Assembly: GCF_014200435.1 (NCBI RefSeq)
Contig: NZ_JACHBR010000001.1
Coordinates: 5,274,001-5,338,000, forward strand
Source of the DNA: Sphaerisporangium krabiense
GTDB lineage: Bacteria > Actinomycetota > Actinomycetes > Streptosporangiales > Streptosporangiaceae
Direction of reading: 5' to 3'
DNA: 64,000 nt
A model generated the notes under the pieces. That model did not search any database, was not told the origin of the DNA, and worked only from the letters and a program-made list of their open reading frames with translations. The first letter of the stretch is position 1, and every line of letters starts with the position of its first letter. Shown one piece after another: positions 15,581 through 25,964 of this stretch. Both the position numbers and the translations under genes were made by a program.

Positions 15581-15592
15581 TGGTCTACACCA
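15581..15592. promoter_or_regulatory. DasR-like dre site 1
   Basis: TGGTCTACACCA differs by one base from the core TGGTCTAGACCA of the DasR-responsive element, a GntR/HutC-family operator that senses amino-sugar phosphates in streptomycetes. Confidence 0.6.
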
Positions 15593-15642
15593 ATAGGCGT
15601 CGCGGGAATGGGGAGTGAATCTTCGCGGCGGCTTCCCGTAAT

Positions 15643-15654
15643 TGGTATATACCA
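15643..15654. promoter_or_regulatory. DasR-like dre site 2
   Basis: TGGTATATACCA is a perfect 12-bp palindrome of the GntR/HutC type, 62 bp centre-to-centre from site 1. A weaker match, TGGATTAGACCG at 15702-15713, lies a further 59 bp downstream. Confidence 0.6.
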
Positions 15655-15840
15655 GGTGGCCGGGCGTTCGACTTTGGCGTCCGAGGGCTTCCGCAGGGGA
15701 ATGGATTAGACCGCTATATTGGGGTCTAGCTGCGAAGACATCGTCCCGAAACGTGGGTGACGTTTCCCGGTCAGATTCATAGGTAGAGTCCCCGGCAACG
15801 AGGCGGAATCGTACGCCGCGAAGTCGTTGAAGGAGCTCGA

Positions 15841-18501
<2,661 letters not shown>

Positions 18502-18511
18502 GCGCGGGACT

Positions 18512-18546
18512 CCGGCCCGGGCCACCGCTGGGGGTGCTCGGGCCGG
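18512..18546 (+). terminator. Hairpin downstream of ppdK
   Basis: CCGGCCCG (18512-18519) pairs perfectly with CGGGCCGG (18539-18546), with flanking GC able to extend the stem. It lies 10 bp after the ppdK stop. Confidence 0.5.
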
Positions 18547-18650
18547 GGTGGGACCGCCGGTGGGCTGGGGTGGCCTACGGGGCGGATGATCTGCGAAAAT
18601 ACCGGAAATGCCGTGGATGCCGTGAGTTTCCCGCATGTTAGTAATTACCG

Positions 18651-18679
18651 ACCCGTCGCGCGGGTAGCATCCCGCTACC
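18651..18679. promoter_or_regulatory. Two overlapping dyads before dgt
   Basis: ACCCG-tcgcg-CGGGT (18651-18665) is directly followed by GGTAGC-atccc-GCTACC (18663-18679). The second dyad contains a -10-like TAGCAT (18665-18670) and ends 1 bp before the ATG. Such placement suits a repressor site or a 5' stem-loop affecting initiation. Confidence 0.4.
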
Positions 18680-18680
18680 G

Positions 18681-19919
18681 ATGAGAGCCTACGACCACTC
18701 CGATCAGGCCAGATGGGTACCGGAACCCGCCGGCAACCCCGAGCGCAGCGCGTTCGAACGCGACCGGGCCCGCGTGCTGCACAGCGCGGCGCTGCGGAGG
18801 CTGGCGGCCAAGACGCAGGTGGTCGGGCCGGGCGACGTCCCCGACCACGGCCGCCACATCCCGCGCACCCGCCTGACCCACTCCCTGGAGTGCGCGCAGA
18901 TCGGCAGGGAGATGGGCAAGGCGCTCGGCTGCGACCCCGACCTGGTCGAGACGGCGTGCCTCGCGCACGACCTCGGCCATCCCCCCTTCGGGCACAACGG
19001 CGAGACCGCGCTGAACGAGCTGGCCGCCCGCTGCGGCGGCTTCGAGGGCAACGCCCAGAGCCTGCGCCTGCTCACCCGGCTGGAGGCCAAGGTCCTCACC
19101 GCCGACGGCCGCAGCGCCGGGCTGAACCTCACCCGGGCGACGCTCGACTCCGCGCTGAAGTACCCCTGGACCTCCGCGCACGGCGCCAAGTACGGCGTCT
19201 ACCCCGACGACATGCCGGTCTTCGCCTGGGTCAGGCAGGGCGTGCCCGCCGGCAGCGTCAGCTTCGAGGCCCAGGTCATGGACTGGTCCGACGACGTCGC
19301 CTACTCCGTCCACGACCTGGAGGACGCGCTGCACTCCGGCCACGTCCTGCCCGCGACCCTGCGCGACCCCGGCGAGCGGCGTGAGGTGTGCGAGCGCACC
19401 CTCAAGTGGTACGCCGACGACAGCGGCATGACCGAGCTGGAGGAGACCTTCGCCCGGCTCATCGAGGAGCCGCTGTGGCCGTGGCGCTTCGAGGGCAGCA
19501 TGAGCGACCTGGTCGCGCTGAAGTCGTTCACCAGCGCGCTGATCGGCCGGTTCTGCCTGTCCGCGCAGGCGGCGACCCGCGCGGCGTACGGCGCGGGCGC
19601 GCTCACCCGGCACGGGGCCGAGCTGGTCGTGCCAAGGACGACGCGGCTGGAGTGCGCGCTGCTCAAGGGGCTGACGGCCCACTACGTGATGGCCAGGGAC
19701 GAGCACAGCGCCAACCAGGCCCGCCAGCGCGAGCTGATCGCCGAGCTGGCCTCGATGATCATGCTGGGCGCCCCCGCCACCCTGGAGCCCGCGCTGCGCC
19801 CGGCGTTCGCCGAGGCCGGCGACGACGCCGCCCGGCTGCGCGTGGTCGTCGACCAGATCGCCTCGCTCACCGACGGCTCGGCGGTGAGCCTGCACCGCGG
19901 CCTCGGCGGACGCCGCTAG
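18681..19919 (+). CDS. dgt: dGTPase-like dNTP triphosphohydrolase
   Basis: A 412-residue HD-domain enzyme that hydrolyses dNTPs to deoxynucleosides and triphosphate in the cytoplasm. RTRLTHSLE, ACLAHDLGHPPFGHNGE and DWSDDVAYSVHDLED carry the H...HD...D metal ligands of the family, all intact. The N-terminal RDRARVLHSAALRRLAAKTQV block is typical of the group. dgt lies close to dnaG here, as it does in mycobacteria, which is consistent with a link to replication precursor control. The start is the ATG one base after a dyad; there is no obvious Shine-Dalgarno. Confidence 0.93.
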   Translation: MRAYDHSDQARWVPEPAGNPERSAFERDRARVLHSAALRRLAAKTQVVGPGDVPDHGRHIPRTRLTHSLECAQIGREMGKALGCDPDLVETACLAHDLGHPPFGHNGETALNELAARCGGFEGNAQSLRLLTRLEAKVLTADGRSAGLNLTRATLDSALKYPWTSAHGAKYGVYPDDMPVFAWVRQGVPAGSVSFEAQVMDWSDDVAYSVHDLEDALHSGHVLPATLRDPGERREVCERTLKWYADDSGMTELEETFARLIEEPLWPWRFEGSMSDLVALKSFTSALIGRFCLSAQAATRAAYGAGALTRHGAELVVPRTTRLECALLKGLTAHYVMARDEHSANQARQRELIAELASMIMLGAPATLEPALRPAFAEAGDDAARLRVVVDQIASLTDGSAVSLHRGLGGRR

Positions 19920-19949
19920 CCGCCTCTCCGCGCCCTGGGACGCCGGCCC

Positions 19950-20828
19950 TCAGCCGCGCGTCACGTCCGGTTCGCCGGTCTGCGTCGGCACGGGCTTCTT
20001 CGGCGGACGCTTCACCGGCTTGGAGGCGCACAGCGTGCGGCAGGGCGGCGTCGCGCCGACCGCGGCGCGCACGGCGGCCACCCGCGCTGCGGGCGAAAGG
20101 GTGGCGTTGCCGTTCAGCCAGGCGTCCAGGTAGGTCCACGGGTCCACCATGCCCCGGCGCACCCACCAGTACTTGGCGGAGGTGGACCACGACACCGCGA
20201 AGTACAGGTTGGTCCCCTCGTCCTTGGCGTTCCCGGAGTCGCCGACCCGGCCGAGAAGCTGCCCGGCGGCGACCCGCGCCCCCGGCCGCAGGCCCGGCGC
20301 GACGCTGTCGAGGTGCCCGCCGAGGTAGCGCACGCCGTCGTCGCCGACGATCGAGACGAAGCGGCCCTCGCGGTCGGCGCCCCTGTCGGTGGAGGCCGTC
20401 CAGCGGTTCCTGGCGTTGACCTCGTGCACGACGCCGCCGACCGGCGCGACGAACGCGCAGCCCTTCCCGGTCCAGATGGTGGCCTTCGGCAGCACGAGCC
20501 GGCCGCGGGTGTAGGTGGCCCGGCAGCCCTTCACGGGGAAGGCGTAGGTGAAGCGCGACAGCTTGGGCGGGGGCACCCGGACCGGCTCGTCGCCCGCGGG
20601 CGGGGTCACCCGGGCCTGCGGAGCGGGGGTGACGGTCGGGCCGAGCGTGGCGGCGTCGATCGGGCCGCGCCCGGCGCTCGGGGAGGCCTCGAAGGCCGCG
20701 GGCGCGCTCGGCACGTCCTGCGGGACGGACGTCGGCCGGGTGCTGATGCCGGCCACTCCGCCGGGCGCGGCGCAGGCGGTGGCGACGAGCATCGTCGCGG
20801 CAATGGCGGCGAGTCGCCCCGATCGCAT
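19950..20828 (-). CDS. LytM/M23-like lipoprotein, degenerate active site
   Basis: A 292-residue exported lipoprotein: MRSGRLAAIAATMLVATACAAP is a short lipoprotein signal with lipobox VATAC. A Pro/Thr-rich linker follows, then a LytM (M23)-like beta domain (FVAPVGGVVHEV, RYLGGHLDSVAPGLRPGARV, GQLLGRVGDSGNAKDEGTN). In active M23 enzymes the last motif is HLHF; here it reads NLYFAVS, so two zinc-ligand histidines are lost. It may be a catalytically dead amidase regulator or a wall-binding protein. A GTG nine bases upstream (20837) is an alternative start. It is convergent with dgt. Confidence 0.75.
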   Translation of the reverse strand: MRSGRLAAIAATMLVATACAAPGGVAGISTRPTSVPQDVPSAPAAFEASPSAGRGPIDAATLGPTVTPAPQARVTPPAGDEPVRVPPPKLSRFTYAFPVKGCRATYTRGRLVLPKATIWTGKGCAFVAPVGGVVHEVNARNRWTASTDRGADREGRFVSIVGDDGVRYLGGHLDSVAPGLRPGARVAAGQLLGRVGDSGNAKDEGTNLYFAVSWSTSAKYWWVRRGMVDPWTYLDAWLNGNATLSPAARVAAVRAAVGATPPCRTLCASKPVKRPPKKPVPTQTGEPDVTRG

Positions 20829-20969
20829 GATCTCCACCCGTGTGACGTTACCGAAACCAGCTCCGAACCAAGCGTTCTCTTTCTAACCGACCTTCAACCC
20901 CGACACGACCCATTCGCGAAAAATCCCCCATCACGGACGCCGCGTGCCCAGCGTGCGGGCGCCGAGTCG

Positions 20970-20975
20970 TAGACT
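20970..20975 (+). promoter_or_regulatory. -10 element for leaderless dnaG
   Basis: TAGACT ends 7 nt before the GTG at 20983. There is no Shine-Dalgarno, so transcription probably begins on the start codon. Confidence 0.5.
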
Positions 20976-20982
20976 CACCGGC

Positions 20983-22875
20983 GTGGCAGGGCGGATCAGT
21001 GACGAGGACATCGCGCTCGTGCGGGAGCGGTCGGCGATCGCCGACGTCGTAGGGGAGCACATCCAGCTTCGCAACGCCGGCGGCGGCAACCTCAAGGGGC
21101 TGTGCCCCTTCCACGAGGAGAAGACGCCGTCGTTCAACGTGACCCCCTCCCGTGGCTACTGGTACTGCTTCGGCTGCGCCGAGGGCGGGGACGTCATCAC
21201 CTTCGTCCGCAAGCTGGAGCATCTGTCCTTCACCGAGGCGATCGAGCGGCTGGCCCAGCGCGCCGGCCTCCAGCTCCGCTACGAGCAGGGCGGGTACGTC
21301 CCCGGGCGCGAGCACGGCGAGCGCAGCCGCCTCATCGAGGCCCACAAGGCCGCCGCCGAGTTCTACGCCGCCCAGCTCGCCGAGGCCGAGGCCGCCCCCG
21401 GCCGCCGGTTCCTGTCCGAGCGGGGTTTCGAGCGCGTGGACGCCGAGCACTTCGGCGTGGGCTACGCCCCGTCCGACTGGGACCGGCTGAGCCGCCACCT
21501 GATGGGGCGCGGCTTCACCGCCGCGGAGCTGATCAAGGGCGGCCTGGCCAGGGAGGGCCGCCGGGGCCCGGTGGACCGCTTCCGCGGCCGGCTCGTCTGG
21601 CCGATCCGCGACATCACCGGCGAGACGATCGGGTTCGGCGCCCGCAGGCTCCTGGACGGCGACGACGGGCCCAAGTACCTCAACACCCCCGAGAGCCCCA
21701 TCTACAAGAAGAGCACGGTGCTCTACGGCATCGACCTGGCCAAGCGCGAGATCTCCAAGCGCTCCCAGGCCGTCGTCGTCGAGGGGTACACCGACGTGAT
21801 GGCCTGCCACCTGGCCGGGGTGCCCACGGCGGTCGCCACGTGCGGCACGTCCTTCGGCGAGGAGCACATCAAGGTGCTGCGGCGGCTGCTGCTCGACCAG
21901 GCCGAGTTCCGCGGCGAGGTCGTGTTCACCTTCGACGGCGACTCCGCCGGCCAGAAGGCCGCCCTGCGCGCCTTCGCCGACGAGCAGAAGTTCGTCACCC
22001 AGACCTTCGTGGCCGTCCAGCCGGAGGGCCTCGACCCCTGCGACCTGCGCGTCAAGCACGGCGACGCCGCGGTCCGCGACCTGATCGCCGGCCGCGAGCC
22101 GCTGTTCGCGTTCGCCATCCGCAGCGTCATCTCCCGCTACGAGCTCGACACCAACGAGGGCCGCCTGTCCGCCCTGGACGCCGCCGCCCCGCTGGTCGCC
22201 GGCATCAAGGACCCCGCGCTGCGCGGCCGGTACGCCGTGGACCTGGACCGCTGGCTCGGCTTCATGGACGAGCGCATGGTGCTGCACCGCATCCAGGAGG
22301 TCGCCGGGGCCGGCGCGGGCGGGGGACGCCAGGGCGGCCGCGCCGCCGCCCCCGAGCGCGGCGGCAGGCGGGTCCCCGCGCCGCGCCCGCCGGCCGATCC
22401 CGCCGACCCCACGGTGCGCATCGAGTCCGAGGCGCTCAAGCTCGCCGTCCAGCGTCCCGCCCTCATGGGGCCGGAGTTCGACGCGCTCGGGACCGGCGCG
22501 TTCACGGTGCCCGAGCACGTGGCGCTGTACGAACTGATCATGACGGCGGGGGGGACGTCCTCGGGCGGCTCCGGCGGGCGCGACTGGGTGGACGCCCTGC
22601 TCGCCGTCACCGAGGACGACGCGCTGCGCGCGCTGGCGACCAGGTTCGCCGTCGAGCCGCTGCGCGCCGAGCTGGAGGGCGAGGAGCGCTACGGCGCGGC
22701 CGTGCTGGCCCGGCTGGCCGAGATCGCGGTGACCCGCGCGCTCGTTCAGGTGAAGGCCAGGATGGAGCGGCTGAACCCGATCGAGCAGCAGCAGGAGTAC
22801 AACCGTCTGTTCGGGGAACTGGTGGCACTCGAACAACAACGGCGGGTGTTAAGAGAACGCGCCGTCGGCGCATAA
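20983..22875 (+). CDS. dnaG: DNA primase
   Basis: A 630-residue primase that lays down RNA primers for the replication fork. The N-terminal CHC2 zinc-binding domain reads GLCPFHEEKTPSFNV...YWYCFGCAEGGD. The TOPRIM catalytic core has the glutamate in VVVEGYTDVMA and the DGDSAGQKAA aspartates in FTFDGDSAGQ. The C-terminal part is the helicase-binding region, preceded by a Gly/Arg/Pro-rich linker. The start is the GTG giving VAGRISDEDIALVRER, which matches where homologues begin and lies 7 nt after a -10 element; the frame is open 39 bp further upstream. It is followed by a sigma factor gene, echoing the macromolecular-synthesis operon order, though here each appears to have its own promoter. 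Confidence 0.95.
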   Translation: MAGRISDEDIALVRERSAIADVVGEHIQLRNAGGGNLKGLCPFHEEKTPSFNVTPSRGYWYCFGCAEGGDVITFVRKLEHLSFTEAIERLAQRAGLQLRYEQGGYVPGREHGERSRLIEAHKAAAEFYAAQLAEAEAAPGRRFLSERGFERVDAEHFGVGYAPSDWDRLSRHLMGRGFTAAELIKGGLAREGRRGPVDRFRGRLVWPIRDITGETIGFGARRLLDGDDGPKYLNTPESPIYKKSTVLYGIDLAKREISKRSQAVVVEGYTDVMACHLAGVPTAVATCGTSFGEEHIKVLRRLLLDQAEFRGEVVFTFDGDSAGQKAALRAFADEQKFVTQTFVAVQPEGLDPCDLRVKHGDAAVRDLIAGREPLFAFAIRSVISRYELDTNEGRLSALDAAAPLVAGIKDPALRGRYAVDLDRWLGFMDERMVLHRIQEVAGAGAGGGRQGGRAAAPERGGRRVPAPRPPADPADPTVRIESEALKLAVQRPALMGPEFDALGTGAFTVPEHVALYELIMTAGGTSSGGSGGRDWVDALLAVTEDDALRALATRFAVEPLRAELEGEERYGAAVLARLAEIAVTRALVQVKARMERLNPIEQQQEYNRLFGELVALEQQRRVLRERAVGA

Positions 22876-22995
22876 GAATCTTTACTTTCCGCTGGTCACC
22901 GAGGCCAAACATTTGTTTGATATCGATTCGGTAATGAATTAAGCCTTACCATCGGTGACAAAAATAGGGCCTGCCGTTTTATGGCGGCCATACAG

Positions 22996-23001
22996 CAGAC
23001 T
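22996..23001 (+). promoter_or_regulatory. Candidate -10 of the sigma factor gene
   Basis: CAGACT ends 7 nt before the GTG at 23009. Upstream, GTGACA (22955-22960) and TTTTAT (22977-22982) at a 16-nt spacing form a second candidate promoter. The whole stretch 22876-23000 is unusually AT-rich for this genome, as expected for a strong promoter region. Confidence 0.35.
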
Positions 23002-23008
23002 ATGCACC

Positions 23009-24151
23009 GTGGGTGCATCGGTGCTGCCAAGTGGACCGCCTTCGGTTGATCAGGTGGCGGATCTAGTCGCCAGAGGAAGAGAGCGCGGGAGCGTCACCGT
23101 CGACGACGTGGCCGCCGCGCTCGACCGCTCCGAGTTGCCACCCGACGCGCTGGAGCGCGTCGTGCGGATGCTCGCGGAAAAGGGCGTGGAGGTGCTCGAG
23201 CCGCAGGGCGACGACGACACCGCCCGCCCGGACGAGGAGGACGTCGGCAAGCGCGCGCCGACCAGCGACCTCGTCCGCATCTACCTCCGCGAGATCGGCA
23301 GAGTGCCCCTGCTCACCGCCGAGGAGGAGGTCGAGCTGGCGAAGGCCATCGAGGCCGGGCTGTTCGCCGAGGACAAGCTCTGCGAGTCCCGCCTGCCCAC
23401 CCCGGAGTTCGAGGAGCTGGTCTGGGAGGGCGTGCGCGCCAAGCAGCGCCTCATCGAGGCCAACCTGCGGCTCGTGGTGTCGATCGCCAAGCGCTACGTC
23501 GGCCGCGGCATGCTCTTCCTGGACCTGATCCAGGAGGGCAACCTGGGCCTGATCCGCGCGGTCGAGAAGTTCGACTACACCAAGGGCTACAAGTTCTCCA
23601 CCTACGCCACCTGGTGGATCCGCCAGGCCATCACCCGGGCGATCGCCGACCAGGCGCGGACGATCCGCATCCCCGTGCACATGGTGGAGACGATCAACAA
23701 GCTGGTGCGGGTGCAGCGCCAGCTCCACCAGGACCTCGGCCGGGAGCCCGCCCCCGAGGAGATCGCCCTGGAGATGGACCTCCCCGTGGACCGGGTGGTG
23801 GAGATCCAGCGCATCGCCCAGGAGCCGGTGTCGCTGCAGTCGCCCATCGGCGAGGAGGACTCCGACCTCGGTGACTTCATCGAGGACGCCGACGCCGTCG
23901 TGCCCATCGAGGCCGCCGCGTTCATCATGCTGCAGGACCAGCTCGACGACATCCTCGCCACCCTCTCCGACCGCGAGCAGCGCATCATCCAGTTACGCTT
24001 CGGCCTCTCCGACGGCCACCCGCGGACGCTGGAGGAGGTGGGCCGCGAGTTCGGCGTGACCCGCGAGCGTATCCGCCAGATCGAGTCGAAAACGCTCGCC
24101 AAGCTGCGTCACCCCACGCGCGCCCAGATGCTGCGCGACTATCTCGACTGA
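23009..24151 (+). CDS. Principal-type RNA polymerase sigma factor (sigma-70 group 1/2)
   Basis: A roughly 380-residue sigma-70 factor. Region 1.2 ([18 protein letters not shown]), region 2 ([60 protein letters not shown]), region 3 and region 4.2 ([21 protein letters not shown]) are all present and nearly canonical, so it should recognise ordinary -35/-10 promoters. The N-terminus is short: the long Lys/Ala-rich extension of Streptomyces HrdB is absent. It could be the principal sigma or a close paralogue (HrdA/C/D or SigB type). The GTG at 23009 is favoured by a -10 element 7 nt upstream; GTG at 23021 is possible and the frame is open to 22955. A strong hairpin follows the gene. Confidence 0.9.
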   Translation: MGASVLPSGPPSVDQVADLVARGRERGSVTVDDVAAALDRSELPPDALERVVRMLAEKGVEVLEPQGDDDTARPDEEDVGKRAPTSDLVRIYLREIGRVPLLTAEEEVELAKAIEAGLFAEDKLCESRLPTPEFEELVWEGVRAKQRLIEANLRLVVSIAKRYVGRGMLFLDLIQEGNLGLIRAVEKFDYTKGYKFSTYATWWIRQAITRAIADQARTIRIPVHMVETINKLVRVQRQLHQDLGREPAPEEIALEMDLPVDRVVEIQRIAQEPVSLQSPIGEEDSDLGDFIEDADAVVPIEAAAFIMLQDQLDDILATLSDREQRIIQLRFGLSDGHPRTLEEVGREFGVTRERIRQIESKTLAKLRHPTRAQMLRDYLD

Positions 24152-24156
24152 GATCG

Positions 24157-24188
24157 CGCGCCCGCCGGCGGCAGGCCCGGCGGGCGCG
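24157..24188 (+). terminator. Terminator after the sigma factor gene
   Basis: A perfect 12-bp stem, CGCGCCCGCCGG paired with CCGGCGGGCGCG, around an 8-nt loop, starting 6 bp after the stop codon. Confidence 0.75.
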
Positions 24189-24387
24189 GCGATATCGCGC
24201 CATTCACGCGCCGCGGTGAAGGGCTCGGAAATGGACCCCGAACGGGGTCGCGCGGCACGGGTTTCGTTCATGGGCGATTCACGTTCGCCCCCATAGACGG
24301 TCGGAAAAGAGGAATCGGCGAGGGCGGGCGGGCGGCGTGAATCACCGGCCGCCGAAAAGGGCGGGCCGCCCGCCCGGCCACCGGCCT

Positions 24388-24443
24388 GGCCCGCGCGCCG
24401 TCCATGGTCACCAAGGCCATGGGCCGTGGACGGCGCGCGGGCC
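24388..24443. repeat. Large inverted repeat, 17-bp perfect arms
   Basis: Arms at 24388-24404 and 24427-24443 are perfect 17-bp reverse complements (GGCCCGCGCGCCGTCCA and its complement) around a 22-nt loop that itself contains a CATGG...CCATGG dyad. It lies in a gene-free 340-bp stretch (24152-24492) between the sigma factor and the next gene. A smaller palindrome, GACCCCG-aa-CGGGGTC, sits at 24234-24249. It could be a second terminator or a structured RNA; no gene is seen in the stretch. Confidence 0.6.
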
Positions 24444-24492
24444 GCGACCGCCCGGTGGGCGACCGGCCGCCGTCGCCCGATAGCTTGCACGC

Positions 24493-24972
24493 ATGAGACT
24501 TCCCTGGCGTTCCCACGCCCTTCCCGCTGAGGCCGGTGTCACGCTGGAGCCGGGGGAGCGGGCGCTGGTCCACGCCCGCACGCCGGACGGCGGCTACGTC
24601 GTGGTGACCGACCGCGCGCTGCGCCTGCCGGGCGAGGCCCCGCTGCCGTGGTACAGGATCGACCGGGCCCAGTGGGACGAGGAGGGGCTGCACGTCGTCG
24701 CGACCGACGGCGCCGAGTGGCGGCTCCCGCTGCCGGAGCCGGGGCGGCTGCCCGAGGCGGTGCGCGAGCGGGTCACCTCCACCATCCTGGTCAACCGGCA
24801 CGTGCGGCTGATGGAGCGCGGGGGAGTGCGGCTGGTCGCGCGCCGGGTGCCCGGGCGGGACGACGCGCTGTGGGAGATGGTCTTCGATCCCGGGCTGGAC
24901 GCCGCCGACCCCGGCCTGCGCGCCGCCGCCGACCAGGTGCTGGAGGGCCTGCGCCGCAACCTCGGCGTCTGA
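24493..24972 (+). CDS. Conserved-looking hypothetical protein
   Basis: A 159-residue soluble protein of unknown function. The sequence suggests a beta-rich domain (GERALVHARTPDGGYVVVTD, PWYRIDRAQWDEEGLHVV) followed by a helical half with Arg-rich segments. No catalytic motif, signal or membrane segment is visible. The pattern of a short strand-rich N-terminus resembling a PH-like fold is a guess. TAGCTT ends 6 nt before the ATG, so the mRNA is probably leaderless. A bidirectional hairpin separates it from the convergent YtxH-like gene. Confidence 0.7.
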   Translation: MRLPWRSHALPAEAGVTLEPGERALVHARTPDGGYVVVTDRALRLPGEAPLPWYRIDRAQWDEEGLHVVATDGAEWRLPLPEPGRLPEAVRERVTSTILVNRHVRLMERGGVRLVARRVPGRDDALWEMVFDPGLDAADPGLRAAADQVLEGLRRNLGV

Positions 24973-25036
24973 GGCCGGAGGTCACCGGGCGCCGAGGGCC
25001 CGTCCAGGGGGACGAGGCGCCGGAGACGCCAGGAAA

Positions 25037-25070
25037 CGATCGAGGCCCGCGTCGCCGCGGGCCTCGATCG
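25037..25070. terminator. Bidirectional terminator
   Basis: A perfect 15-bp stem with a TCGC tetraloop (arms 25037-25051 and 25056-25070), between two convergent genes and suitable for both. Confidence 0.8.
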
Positions 25071-25081
25071 TGCGCGGGCGG

Positions 25082-25384
25082 TCAGGTGACCCGCTGGACC
25101 TCGGTGTCCGGCCACCCGGTGCCGGTGTCGGCCTCGCCGACGACCCGCCCGTTCTTGTGCAAGAAGGGCACCCGGTCGCCGAGGACGTCGCCGAGCTTGT
25201 GCCGGGTGACCTCGGCGGCCTTGGACGCCTGCGCGCCCGCGAGCCCCGCCGCCTGCTGGATCCTGGGACTGTCCACGACCCGTTGGCCGATCCGCCTGAT
25301 CTGCTCGTAGCGCTCACGGCCGGCCCGGCTGCCGAGGACGTACCCGACGGCCAGGCCCACGACGAACGTCAATCGATATCGCAT
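25082..25384 (-). CDS. Small YtxH-like membrane protein
   Basis: A 100-residue protein with one N-terminal hydrophobic segment (MRYRLTFVVGLAVGYVLGSR) followed by an amphipathic Arg/Glu/Gln-rich helix, the layout of YtxH-type stress proteins and of many actinobacterial small membrane proteins. The AGRERYEQIRRIG stretch right after the membrane segment is a common actinobacterial form. GGAGG lies 8 bases before the ATG. The role is unknown; in this layout the bulk would face the cytoplasm. Confidence 0.75.
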   Translation of the reverse strand: MRYRLTFVVGLAVGYVLGSRAGRERYEQIRRIGQRVVDSPRIQQAAGLAGAQASKAAEVTRHKLGDVLGDRVPFLHKNGRVVGEADTGTGWPDTEVQRVT

Positions 25385-25541
25385 CTTTCACACCTCCGCG
25401 TGCGGCTGGCTTCCCGCTTGCCGGGTCCCCTACCCCGGCGGCGTGCGGTTATGGTCCCGAGTCGCGGTCACTTCCCCGGAGACGCCCGCCGGGGAGGCCC
25501 GGGCGGGTGATCGAGTGCGACACGCACCCCCGGGAATGCGC

Positions 25542-25547
25542 TAATCT
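25542..25547 (+). promoter_or_regulatory. -10 of the tRNA-Asn gene
   Basis: TAATCT is a good -10 hexamer about 50 bp upstream of the mature tRNA; a weak -35 (CGACAC, 25518-25523) lies 18 nt before it. Confidence 0.4.
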
Positions 25548-25597
25548 AGTTCCGCGCCGCGAGGAAGGGCCGGAAAGATCCTCCGAGTGACGCGCGA

Positions 25598-25670
25598 TCC
25601 CGTGTAGCTCAATCGGCAGAGCAGCCGGCTGTTAACCGGCAGGTTATAGGTTCGAGTCCTATCGCGGGAG
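25598..25670 (+). tRNA. tRNA-Asn(GTT)
   Basis: A 73-nt cloverleaf can be drawn directly. The acceptor stem TCCCGTG pairs with CGCGGGA (one G-U), the D-arm is GCTC...GAGC, the anticodon arm GCCGG-CTGTTAA-CCGGC shows anticodon GTT, and the T-arm is TATAG-GTTCGAG-CTATC-like with the GTTCGA core. The discriminator base is G, and the CCA end is not encoded. A strong terminator follows 8 nt later. It is the only RNA gene recognised in the window. Confidence 0.97.
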
Positions 25671-25678
25671 CAACGCTC

Positions 25679-25712
25679 CGACAGCCCCAGGGTGATCACC
25701 CTGGGGCTGTCG
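25679..25712 (+). terminator. tRNA-Asn terminator
   Basis: A perfect 34-bp palindrome centred on GATC (arms CGACAGCCCCAGGGTGA and its complement), followed by GCGTTTCC. Confidence 0.85.
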
Positions 25713-25964
25713 GCGTTTCCGGGGCCCTCTTTGCCATATGGCGGGACAAATCACAGCCGATGGCCCAAGATGTGGGTTTGCCGGGCTTCGTGGCACCCCG
25801 CCACCGCCCGGGCGCGCATCGTGACCGCGCCCGGGTCCGCGGGGGCCGGGAGCCCGGTGGCCGCGGATCATGCCAAGGACAGCGGGGAAGGGCCGCTGCG
25901 CGCAGGGCGCTCGCGTCACCCCGGACGACGCCGGACGCCCGTGGAACCTCGTGGCGGTTGTCGC

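Larger units (their letters stand above)
15515..15840. other. Intergenic control region upstream of ppdK
   Basis: No gene is apparent in these 326 bp. The region is markedly more AT-rich than its surroundings in the second half, and holds two dre-like palindromes, a third degenerate copy, a TATATT hexamer at 15715-15720 that could be a -10, and the GAAGGAG Shine-Dalgarno of ppdK. Confidence 0.6.

Noticed and set aside
24152-24492. Protein-coding gene after the sigma factor
   Set aside because: Short frames only, all with poor codon bias; the stretch is dominated by inverted repeats.
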